A stretch of 13,745 nucleotides of DNA from DASYSL01 sp036003365 (GTDB taxonomy: Bacteria; Eisenbacteria; RBG-16-71-46; DASYSL01). How positions within the stretch are numbered: position 1 is the first letter of the stretch; each line of letters starts with the position of its first letter. Below, one piece after another: positions 1 through 6,863 of the stretch. The position numbers and the translations under genes are program-made. The stretch spans positions 1 through 13,745 of the forward strand of contig DASYSL010000059.1 in NCBI GenBank assembly GCA_036003365.1, in the 5' to 3' direction. The notes under the pieces are model-generated. The model was not told the origin of the DNA, did not search any database, and saw nothing but the letters and a program-made list of their open reading frames with translations.

Positions 1-2896
1 AGCTCACGCGCGAGGACGCCGGCTGATCGGTAGACCAGGTCACGAGGGCCGAGGTCGAGCCGAGCGTTTGCGCCATCACGTTCGAGATCGTGGGGGCGCG
101 TGAATGGATCGTCGCCTGCGCGCTCACGGTGGCCGCCGGCGAGTGGTCGGCGTAGGCGACCGTGATCGCGTCGCCCGACGACACCGCGAGCACATGGTCG
201 CTTGGGTTGGGAATCGAAGGCGCGATCACGAGCGTGCCGTGGAAGACCCCGTTCGATCCCGTAAGCGTCACCGACTCGCCCCACGGATCGGTCGGCGACG
301 AAGCGGTCACGGTGAGGGGCGACGCGGCGTTTCCATCCAGCACTTCGACGCCGACCGTATCGCCGAGCGCGTAGTCGAAGCGGTCGAGCGCGATCGACCC
401 CGCCTCCTGGCCGACGCCGCCCGTGACCACGAGCGCAAAGGGCTGGGGACCCACGAGCACGCGATGGGCCTCGATGCGCACCGTCCATGGCCCGGCGCCC
501 GGCGAAGGCACGCGCACGCCTTCCTCGACGTTGATCGAGTCGCGTGTGGCGTTGGCGCCGGTGAGCGAGACATTGTTGAACATGTAGTTGCCGTAATACG
601 TGGTGGCGCCGTGCATCACTTTCAGATCGAGATCGTTGACGATGGCGCGGGCCGCGGCGGGATTGCCCGGCGCATCGGTCCACACCAGCGAAATCTCGAG
701 CGGCTGCGTGGGATCGTCGACCTGGATCTGGTACTCGACGTATTGCTGATCGGCGAGGCCCTGCTTTTCGTCGGCCAGCCAGGTGCGGCGCGCGTCGCCC
801 GGGAAATACAGGACGTTGTCGAGATTCATCCGTCCCCACCCGACATTGTTGTCGGGTATGTAATAGCCGGCCATGCCGCCGTCGCCCGAATTCATCGCCA
901 TCGCCTTGAGGAGCGCGGCCGAAGGCGTCATGGCGTTGGCGGCCACCGGCGCGCCGGTCGGATACCAGCCCTCGGCCAGGTACTCGCGGACGAGCGCGCA
1001 CGACGCCGCCGCGCCCGGTGTGGCCATCGAGGTGCCGGAGTAGCTCGCGTACGAGTAGCGGGTGTTGCCGATCGACGAGGTGACGCCGTCCCCCGGAGCG
1101 CACACCGTCGGCTTGCGTCGCAGGTCGGCGCAGGGCCCGCGGCTCGTGAAATTGGAGAACGTATTCATCTGATCGCCGTTCCCGGTGCTGCCCACCGACA
1201 GGCAGTTCTTCGCCGACCCGGGCGATTGGACGGTGTTGGCCAGGAAGTTGTTGCCGTTGGCGAAGACGGCCAGATAATCCGGATGACTCCACATGAACTG
1301 GTCGACTTCCATCGCGTACAGGTCGTAAGCGCCGCGGACGGCGGCGCCCCAGGAGTTCGACGAGATGCGCGCCGCGCCGCCGGCGTTTCCGAGGTACGAG
1401 GGCCGGAACAGATCATTGAGGTCTTCGGGCGGGCTCAGGATGCCGTTCGAATGCGAGCCCGCCATGTCCATGAAGTAGAGCTTGGCGTCCTTGGCGATGC
1501 CGTCATATTGGCCGCTGGACGTGGGATCGCTGTTGCCGCAGACGGTGCCGGACGTGTGCGTGCCGTGGAACGAGCTGCCGGCATCGTCGCCAAACTCGAT
1601 GACCGGGGCATCCGAGGCGCGCTTGTAGGCGATGATCTTGCGGTGATCGGGATAGTCGCCGAAATCGGTGATGTCGCCGGCGGCGTCGGCGAACATTTCA
1701 TGATTGGGCCGCACGCCGCTGTCGGCGTCCATCAACACCTGGCCTTGGCCGCGGATCCCCATGTCCCAGATGCGGCGCGAGCCCGAAACGCCGGTCTGGA
1801 GCACCCACTGGTCCTGGTCGTTGAGAATCGAGTCCTGGACGACAGGCTCGATCCATTCGATGTCGGCCAGGGCCGCGGCGCGGGCCACGCTTGCCCCCGG
1901 AAGAGTGAAGCGGATGATCTGGTTCACCCCATTCTTGGAGACGCGCAGGTCCGTGGCGCCGATCGCCGCAAGTGTCGATCGCGCGCCCTCCACGTCGCCA
2001 TCGGGAAAGACAAGCGCGCGCAGCTCGGCCGGGGCCGCGGACATGCGATCCACCTGCGGGCTCAACTTGTAGGCGGGCTCCCACTCTCCCATCCACGGTG
2101 CGTCGTCTTCGGATTCCAGGCGAGCGGCCTCCGCGGCGTCGAGCCGAGCCAGGAAGGTTTCGCCCGTAAGTGCCGAAACCACGCTTCCGCCGATCTGCTC
2201 GATACGCCGACGAGCCCCGCTCGCCGAGAGTCCGACGAACTGAACCAGATAGGCCCGCCGCCCGCTGCTCGCCATCGTCGGCTCGGCCGGAACCATGCGG
2301 GCGAGATCCGCCGGCAGCGCCGGACGGGCTCCGCCCGGCGTGAACGTGTAGCCCGCGGTCAGCTCGATGGGGGTATGAGCCAAGGGCGCCGGAACGCTGA
2401 GCGCGCCCGTCGCCGAAGGGTGGGCGGTCGCGTCCGGAGCCATGCGATTGGCGAAGCGGGGGAGCAGCGTGAAGTGCCCCGCATGGCTGGCGACCAAGGA
2501 GCCCGTGCGCCTGTCGCGTCCGACCACCGCCCACCACACGACCGTCTCATTGCGAATCGTGAGACCGAGAGAAGAAAGAGCCAGCGCCTTGCCACCATAA
2601 GGAGCGACGGTCCACTGGGAACCCTCAGGCAGAGAGCTCCACGACGCAGGGTCGAAGCGCTGGTAGGACAAGACGAAGAAAGCGTCGCGGACCTGAATGG
2701 GAACCTGAGCCATGAGCTGCGCCGCCTGAAGGACGACCCGCTCCCCGTCGGAGGGTCCGACAAGCGAGATCCCCTCGCCTGGCCCGGAGAATCGCGCGGG
2801 AGTTGGTGCCGGCCAAGCGAGGGCCACCCACGTGCACAGAAGCACCGGAACGAGGGCCGCGACAGAACGTCCGTTTTCGAAGCGGGAGGGGCTCAT
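1..2896 (-). CDS. Secreted KP-43-like subtilisin-family serine protease with FN3 tail (C-terminus beyond window)
   Basis: This is a subtilase (peptidase family S8), an exported endopeptidase; the reading frame is open for 965 residues and leaves the window at its left edge, so the C-terminus is missing. Visible parts in order: a signal peptide at about 1-34 (hydrophobic core AALVPVLLCTWVALAWPA); a long propeptide-like region to about 375; then the catalytic domain with Asp392 in DADSGV, His444 in FHGTHTSG, the oxyanion Asn549 in ANGNNF and Ser623 in SGTSMATPG. After it comes a beta-barrel domain with LEISLVWTDAPG and VNDLDLKV, typical of the KP-43 (alkaline protease) group, then an Ig-like stretch and, from about residue 935, a fibronectin III start (PTISNV...ALVTWSTD). 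The ATG is supported by AGGAG 4 nt upstream and by the signal peptide. The gene is divergent from two secreted-protein genes. The family call is firm; the substrate is unknown. A cell-surface sorting domain may lie beyond the edge. Confidence 0.93.
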   Translation of the reverse strand, partial: MSPSRFENGRSVAALVPVLLCTWVALAWPAPTPARFSGPGEGISLVGPSDGERVVLQAAQLMAQVPIQVRDAFFVLSYQRFDPASWSSLPEGSQWTVAPYGGKALALSSLGLTIRNETVVWWAVVGRDRRTGSLVASHAGHFTLLPRFANRMAPDATAHPSATGALSVPAPLAHTPIELTAGYTFTPGGARPALPADLARMVPAEPTMASSGRRAYLVQFVGLSASGARRRIEQIGGSVVSALTGETFLARLDAAEAARLESEDDAPWMGEWEPAYKLSPQVDRMSAAPAELRALVFPDGDVEGARSTLAAIGATDLRVSKNGVNQIIRFTLPGASVARAAALADIEWIEPVVQDSILNDQDQWVLQTGVSGSRRIWDMGIRGQGQVLMDADSGVRPNHEMFADAAGDITDFGDYPDHRKIIAYKRASDAPVIEFGDDAGSSFHGTHTSGTVCGNSDPTSSGQYDGIAKDAKLYFMDMAGSHSNGILSPPEDLNDLFRPSYLGNAGGAARISSNSWGAAVRGAYDLYAMEVDQFMWSHPDYLAVFANGNNFLANTVQSPGSAKNCLSVGSTGNGDQMNTFSNFTSRGPCADLRRKPTVCAPGDGVTSSIGNTRYSYASYSGTSMATPGAAASCALVREYLAEGWYPTGAPVAANAMTPSAALLKAMAMNSGDGGMAGYYIPDNNVGWGRMNLDNVLYFPGDARRTWLADEKQGLADQQYVEYQIQVDDPTQPLEISLVWTDAPGNPAAARAIVNDLDLKVMHGATTYYGNYMFNNVSLTGANATRDSINVEEGVRVPSPGAGPWTVRIEAHRVLVGPQPFALVVTGGVGQEAGSIALDRFDYALGDTVGVEVLDGNAASPLTVTASSPTDPWGESVTLTGSNGVFHGTLVIAPSIPNPSDHVLAVSSGDAITVAYADHSPAATVSAQATIHSRAPTISNVMAQTLGSTSALVTWSTDQPASSRVS

Positions 2897-2950
2897 CTTT
2901 CTCCTATTGCGACTGACCTTGGCGGTGGCTCAGAGTTCTCTCAGATTACT

Positions 2951-2964
2951 CTTGAATCTTCAAG
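2951..2964. repeat. Perfect 6+6 inverted repeat CTTGAA-TC-TTCAAG
   Basis: Both arms match exactly around a 2-nt centre. The repeat covers the putative plus-strand -35 element, and its centre lies about 17 nt (under two helical turns) from the centre of the next palindrome. A dimeric regulator could bind here, but no known operator consensus is recognised. Confidence 0.4.
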
Positions 2965-2967
2965 TGA

Positions 2968-2983
2968 GCAAGAATATTCTGGC
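2968..2983. repeat. Palindrome GCnAGAATATTCTnGC over the putative -10 element
   Basis: The 10-base core AGAATATTCT is a perfect palindrome, and the outer GC/GC bases extend it to 14 matched positions of 16. It covers the putative TATTCT -10 element of the plus-strand promoter, where a bound repressor would block transcription. It is conspicuously AT-rich in GC-rich DNA. An operator function is inferred only. Confidence 0.4.
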
Positions 2984-3045
2984 CTCTCCCGCAGAGGAAT
3001 TACCGGCGGGCCCGTTCCTAGACTTCAACTTGCGAGGACTCAACA

Positions 3046-3696
3046 ATGAGAATCCGCTATGGAAAGGCCAGCCTGGTTGCGGCGGTTCTGCTGGCCATCG
3101 GCACCAACGCTCACGCCATGACCTTGTGGGATCAGTCGACCATCTCTCCGGCTGGCCCGGGCATCGCGGCCTCGAACTCGTCCGGCTTCGGAGGCCTCTT
3201 CGTTCACTCGGTGGACGACGTCACCGTCCCGGCGAGCGGCTGGGTGGTCACGAAGATCACCCAGTACTACTCGGCCTTCGAGCCCAACTGGGCCGGCGGC
3301 GTGACTCAGGGCTTCATCAACATCCAGCCCAAGACGGGCCCGCTCCCCACGTCCAATCCGGTGACCGTGCAGAGCCCGATGTCGTGCGCCATCGACGCCG
3401 CGCAGAGCGCCGCCGTCGGCCAGACGGTGCTCGCCGTTACCGCCACCGTGAACATCAGTCTCCCTGCTGGTGACTACTGGATCGGCCTCACGCCCACGAA
3501 GGGCGCGACGATCAACGGGGTGAACCTCATGTGGCCGTCGGCTCAGGTCGGCAATCCGGTGGCCAGCTTCCAGAGCACCGTCGGTCCCTGGAAGAACAAC
3601 TATCCGGGCTGGGACGGCGCCTTCAAGGTCGAGGGCGACCTGCCGGTGCCGGCGCAAAACAGCACCTGGGGCAACCTGAAGGCCCACTACCACTAG
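3046..3696 (+). CDS. Secreted protein of unknown family
   Basis: I do not recognise this 216-residue protein. It starts with a clear Sec signal peptide: a basic start MRIRYGK, a hydrophobic core LVAAVLLAI and an AHA cleavage site after residue 24. The mature part, about 192 residues, is rich in G, S, T, P, N and W (GPGIAASNSSGFGGLF, ASGWVVTKITQYYS, LPAGDYWIGLTP), a composition typical of an all-beta extracellular domain, with no membrane segment after the signal. No sorting or anchor domain is visible at the C-terminus, which ends KAHYH, so the protein may be released or held by a partner. The start is supported by GAGGA 7 nt upstream and by the signal peptide. It is divergent from the protease and 101 nt ahead of the HAF-repeat protein, so the two secreted genes may share a transcript. 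Its use of G/C-ending codons matches the neighbours. Confidence 0.85.
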   Translation: MRIRYGKASLVAAVLLAIGTNAHAMTLWDQSTISPAGPGIAASNSSGFGGLFVHSVDDVTVPASGWVVTKITQYYSAFEPNWAGGVTQGFINIQPKTGPLPTSNPVTVQSPMSCAIDAAQSAAVGQTVLAVTATVNISLPAGDYWIGLTPTKGATINGVNLMWPSAQVGNPVASFQSTVGPWKNNYPGWDGAFKVEGDLPVPAQNSTWGNLKAHYH

Positions 3697-3797
3697 TTCG
3701 ACTCGAGCGGATCGGGCCCGGGCGCCGCGCGGCCGCGGCGGCGTTCGGGCCGACCCTCGTTGCGCTCCACCTCCACCGCAACACCGAGGAACCACGG

Positions 3798-5186
3798 ATG
3801 ATGCGTCGCACCCTTGCTCTCGCGCTCGCCCTCATCGCCTACGCCCTGCCGGCTCAAGCCGACACGACGTTCGAATATCTCTTCTCTGGCGGCTACGGGC
3901 TTTCCGTCTCTCAGGACGGCACGGTCATCGCCGGAAACACCAAACCCGGCTATTTCCCGTTTCGCTGGACCCGCTCCGGCGGTTTTCAGTCGCTCGGCTT
4001 GCCAGCCACTCCCAGCAACGGCCAGGCGTGGGTCTCGTACGACGGCACGCGCGTCGCCGGGTGCATCGAGAGCGCGGACACCACCCACGCCACCTGTGGG
4101 TTGTGGTCGGTGACCTCGGGCTGGAAGTACCTGCAGATGCCTCCCGACGCGCAAGTGACCGACAACGACGGCGGCAGCCCCTACGGGCTCTCGGGTGACG
4201 GGAACACCGTGGTCGGTCTCTACTGGTCGGCCACCACCAACAAGGGGCACGGCTTCAAATGGACCGAGGCCACGGGCGGAGTCGACCTCGGGAGCTCGGG
4301 ACGCAGCAGCCGCGCCAACGGCGTCAACTACGATGGCTCGGTCATCGTCGGTTGGGACGAGGATCTGCAGTTTGGCTACCGTCGGCCGTGCGTCTGGCTG
4401 AACGGCGTGCTTCAAGTGCTGGCGACCGACGGCCCGGGTGGTGAAGTCGTCACGAGCAACAGCTCGGGCGACGTCCTCGGCGGCTTCGTGTCGGACTCGC
4501 TCGGGAACTACCGCTGGCCCACGCTCTGGCATCGTAGCGGTGGCAGCTGGACGCGACAGACGCTGCCTCTGGTTCCGGGCACCGAGACCGGCGGGATCAA
4601 CGACATCAAGAGCATCACGGCGGATGGCAAGATGGCCGTGGGCTACTGCTCGTTCGCCGGCGATCCGTTCTTCACCACGGGCTTCGTCTGGACGGACTCG
4701 ACCGGATGCGAGGACGTCGTGCAGTTCCTCGGTGAGCGCGGCGTCCTTCCCGATCCGTCTTTCCAGATCCAAACCCTCACGAGCGTCACCCCCGACGGAA
4801 CGATGCTCATCGGATTCGGTTACGACACGGTGGCCCCCAACCAGACGCGGACCTTCATGATTCACCTCGACCGCGCCGCGGTCGGCGTGCCGCGGAACGG
4901 GTCTCCGACCACGCGGCTCTTGAGCGCCGCACCCAATCCGGTGCGCGCCACCACGACGCTCTCGTTCTCGCTGCCGCAGGCGTCGGCGGCGAACCGGCTC
5001 ACGATCCACGACTCGGCCGGCCGCCTGGTGAGAACGCTCGCCTCCGGAGCCCTGGCCGCCGGCCCCCATTCTCTCGCCTGGGATGCGCGCGACGAATCCG
5101 GCGCGCGCGTGCCGGCGGGCGTCTATTTCACGCAGCTCGTCGCCGGCTCGCATCGCGAGATGAGCAAGCTCGTCGTCGTGAAGTGA
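3798..5186 (+). CDS. Secreted HAF-repeat protein with FlgD/T9SS-like C-terminal sorting domain
   Basis: This is a 462-residue exported protein. Residues 1-21 form a signal peptide (LALALALIAYALPAQA, cleaved after AQA). Residues about 30-365 hold roughly seven diverged repeats of 40-50 residues with the HAF-type pattern of a serine/aspartate start, DG, a short hydrophobic run, G, and then W plus a short strand: SQDGTVIAGN, SYDGTRVAG, SGDGNTVVG, NYDGSVIVG, SSGDVLGG, TADGKMAVG, TPDGTMLIG. Such repeats are likely to form a propeller-like beta structure. Residues 368-462 match the FlgD-Ig/T9SS type A sorting domain: AAPNPVRATTTLSFSLP, a GRLVRTL strand and GVYFTQLVAG...KLVVVK. This suggests surface attachment or secretion through a T9SS-like route; no secretion genes are in the window. 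The start at the first of two adjacent ATGs is backed by GAGGA 7 nt upstream. The ligand is unknown. Confidence 0.88.
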   Translation: MMRRTLALALALIAYALPAQADTTFEYLFSGGYGLSVSQDGTVIAGNTKPGYFPFRWTRSGGFQSLGLPATPSNGQAWVSYDGTRVAGCIESADTTHATCGLWSVTSGWKYLQMPPDAQVTDNDGGSPYGLSGDGNTVVGLYWSATTNKGHGFKWTEATGGVDLGSSGRSSRANGVNYDGSVIVGWDEDLQFGYRRPCVWLNGVLQVLATDGPGGEVVTSNSSGDVLGGFVSDSLGNYRWPTLWHRSGGSWTRQTLPLVPGTETGGINDIKSITADGKMAVGYCSFAGDPFFTTGFVWTDSTGCEDVVQFLGERGVLPDPSFQIQTLTSVTPDGTMLIGFGYDTVAPNQTRTFMIHLDRAAVGVPRNGSPTTRLLSAAPNPVRATTTLSFSLPQASAANRLTIHDSAGRLVRTLASGALAAGPHSLAWDARDESGARVPAGVYFTQLVAGSHREMSKLVVVK

Positions 5187-5195
5187 TGACGAGCG

Positions 5196-5230
5196 CCCGC
5201 GCCGGGGATTGTCTTCGCGCCGCGGGTTTA
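5196..5230 (+). terminator. Weak terminator-like hairpin after the HAF-repeat gene
   Basis: CCCGCG (5196-5201) pairs exactly with CGCGGG (5221-5226), with further possible pairs inside, and is followed by only a short T-rich stretch (TTTACTT). It lies 10 nt after the stop codon. The loop is long and the U-tract poor, so Rho-independent activity is doubtful. Confidence 0.25.
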
Positions 5231-5262
5231 CTTGGTCGGGCGGAATGCCATAACGTCCCGGG

Positions 5263-6525
5263 ATGTCGGAGCCATTCGTGACGCACCTGACAGTCACGGA
5301 GCATCCCCTGCGCGAAGACCTGCGGACAGAGATCGAAACCCTCGGCCGTTCGCTGCGCCGTCCCCTGCTGGCGGTGCTCACCGCAATCGCCGGCGGACCG
5401 CCGCGCCCGGCCCGCATCGTGCGCGCCATCGGGCTCGACAAGAGCCTGGCGAGTCGCTTCGTGCGCGCTGTTCAGACCGACTCCGATCTCGAGCTGATGT
5501 ACGTGGTGCCCTCGCCCGAGGGCCTGCGCATGCTGGCCGAGCGCGCGAGCGATCTCGCCGGACCCGATCTGACGCAGGAGCTCCTCGCCGTCATCCAACG
5601 CTTCGAGCTGCTGCTCGATCGCATCCCCGGAGGACGCGCCTCGATCGACGCACAGATCTCGGAAGAGTCGAGCGACGTGCGCGAGCGCAGCGAGCACGCC
5701 GCGCGCCAGGCGGCGTTCAAGTCGATGTCGTTCTTGCTCGGGCACTACTGCGAGACGCTGTCGACCACGCTCTTCTGCGTGCCCGCGGCGAATGGCCGCA
5801 TGGTGGACGCGATCGAGGTCCAGCGCCGCATCGGACTGCGTCGGCTGCGTCCCGCCACACCGCTGCCGCTTCTGAGCTTCTACTATCTGCCGGAGGACGT
5901 GACGCCGGGAGAAACCATTTCTTTCGAGAGCATTCACGGCGCCAAGCGCTCCGACAGCCCGGACGATTATCTGCTGCGCGAGTTCAGCACGAATCCCCTG
6001 CCCGAGCTGGCGGTGATGCGCGACGGGCCGATCAGCACGCTCGTCCTGCCCGGCGATCCCAGCGTGATCGCGCCCACGCAGCTCACTTCCGCCTTTCACA
6101 TCCGCAACGCCTGGCCGCTGGTGCCCGACGAGCGCGTGGTGGACGTGCGCGGCTACATCCTGCACATGCCGACGCGCCGGCTGGTGCGCGACGTGTACGT
6201 GGCCGACGGGCTGTGGTCCGGAGCCACGCCGCGCGTCACCTATCTGCTGCCGGGCCCACGCGGAGAGACACCCCGTCCGGACGACGACGGTCTTCGTCAT
6301 TACGCCAACGTCAATCTCTCCGCCCCCATCGAGACCCTGCCGGCGAGCAGCAAGGCCTACTCGCTGCCCGGCAGCTCCAATCACGATGCGGCGATCCGCC
6401 ACGTGCTCGAGCGCTCGGGCCATGCCCAGACGAGCTTCCACGGCTGGCGCTGCGCCATCATGTATCCGGTGCCGATGATGGAAATGATGTGGTGGCTCAT
6501 TCATCCGGGGACGCGTCAGAAGTAG
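5263..6525 (+). CDS. Predicted winged-helix-like protein of unknown function
   Basis: This 420-residue soluble protein is not from a family I can name. Residues about 30-95 resemble a winged helix-turn-helix: a helix LLAVLTAIAG, then PARIVRAIGLDKSLASRFVRAVQ as the likely HTH, then LMYVVPSPEGLRML as a wing and helix. Residues about 100-190 are mainly helical. The remaining part is mixed, with strands such as ISTLVLPGDPSV and VVDVRGYILHMP, and could be a sensor domain. There is no signal peptide, membrane segment or clear catalytic motif. The start has no convincing Shine-Dalgarno sequence. A weak -10-like CATAAC at 5249-5254, 16 nt from TTTACT at 5227-5232, would place the transcript start almost at the ATG, so a leaderless message is possible. 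The ABM gene follows after 20 nt, and a local regulatory role is an inference. The reading frame is strongly supported by length and codon use. Confidence 0.7.
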   Translation: MSEPFVTHLTVTEHPLREDLRTEIETLGRSLRRPLLAVLTAIAGGPPRPARIVRAIGLDKSLASRFVRAVQTDSDLELMYVVPSPEGLRMLAERASDLAGPDLTQELLAVIQRFELLLDRIPGGRASIDAQISEESSDVRERSEHAARQAAFKSMSFLLGHYCETLSTTLFCVPAANGRMVDAIEVQRRIGLRRLRPATPLPLLSFYYLPEDVTPGETISFESIHGAKRSDSPDDYLLREFSTNPLPELAVMRDGPISTLVLPGDPSVIAPTQLTSAFHIRNAWPLVPDERVVDVRGYILHMPTRRLVRDVYVADGLWSGATPRVTYLLPGPRGETPRPDDDGLRHYANVNLSAPIETLPASSKAYSLPGSSNHDAAIRHVLERSGHAQTSFHGWRCAIMYPVPMMEMMWWLIHPGTRQK

Positions 6526-6545
6526 CCCGCCTCCAGGAGCGCGTC

Positions 6546-6836
6546 ATGGAAATCTTCTGCTTCGCCCGCTTCCACGCCTTGCCCGGCAAGCGCGACGAGG
6601 TGCACCGCGCCATGTTCGCGGTGCAGGGACCGACACGCCAGGAGCCGGACTGTCTCGACTACGGCGGCTTCCAATCGGTGCGCGACCCCGACGAGTTCTA
6701 CATCTGGTCGCGCTGGCAGGACATGGCCGCATTCGAGCGCCACGCCGAGCTGCCGCACACGGTGCGCTTCGTGGAGACCATGGAGCCGCTGCTCGACCAT
6801 CCCTTCAAGGTGACCCTGGCCGCGAAGCTCTGGTAG
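6546..6836 (+). CDS. ABM-family (YgiN-like) monooxygenase
   Basis: This 96-residue protein spans a single antibiotic biosynthesis monooxygenase domain, a small ferredoxin-like fold that usually works as a dimer and oxidises quinols or polycyclic aromatics without a metal or cofactor. Family features visible are the opening strand and turn FARFHALPGKRDEVHRAM, the EPDCLDYGGFQSVRDPDEF region (E-x-G-x-x-x-Y/F type strand pair), the IWSRWQDMAAFERH helix start, and LPHTVRFVETMEPLL with the histidine common in this family. The length is normal. The start at 6546 is chosen over longer in-frame starts because AGGAG lies 6 nt upstream (6535-6539) and the domain begins at once. It is 20 nt behind the winged-helix-like gene and most likely in one operon with it. 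The substrate cannot be read from the sequence. Confidence 0.85.
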   Translation: MEIFCFARFHALPGKRDEVHRAMFAVQGPTRQEPDCLDYGGFQSVRDPDEFYIWSRWQDMAAFERHAELPHTVRFVETMEPLLDHPFKVTLAAKLW

Positions 6837-6863
6837 GCGGCCCCCGGCAGGGCGTGGTAATCG

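Larger units (their letters stand above)
2897..3045. promoter_or_regulatory. Divergent intergenic control region between the protease and the secreted-protein genes
   Basis: These 149 bases separate two oppositely directed genes and are clearly richer in A and T than the flanking coding DNA. On the plus strand TTGAAT (2952-2957) and TATTCT (2975-2980) stand 17 nt apart, each matching four of six bases of the sigma-70 -35 and -10 consensus. GAGGA at 3034-3038 is the ribosome-binding site for the gene starting at 3046. On the minus strand only weaker boxes are visible (TTGCTC, 17 nt, TAATCT). Two palindromes lie on the plus-strand promoter elements and are listed separately. The promoter call is inferred from sequence similarity; lineages outside Proteobacteria may use different -10/-35 sequences. 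Confidence 0.45.

Noticed and set aside
104..3049. A 981-residue open frame on the plus strand opposite the protease gene
   Set aside because: It is arginine- and histidine-rich, matches no family, and lies antisense to a protease with an intact catalytic triad; GC-rich codon bias leaves the opposite strand free of stops.
3697..3797. GC-rich hairpin between the two secreted-protein genes as a terminator
   Set aside because: Stem GCCGCG/CGCGGC is followed by no T-run, so it is more likely a chance feature of GC-rich DNA.
3693..5441. A 582-residue open frame on the minus strand
   Set aside because: It is antisense to the HAF-repeat gene, which has a signal peptide, repeats and a sorting domain; its composition is that of a shadow frame.
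5128..6504. A 458-residue open frame on the minus strand
   Set aside because: It overlaps the winged-helix-like gene throughout; the plus-strand frame has better composition and operon spacing.
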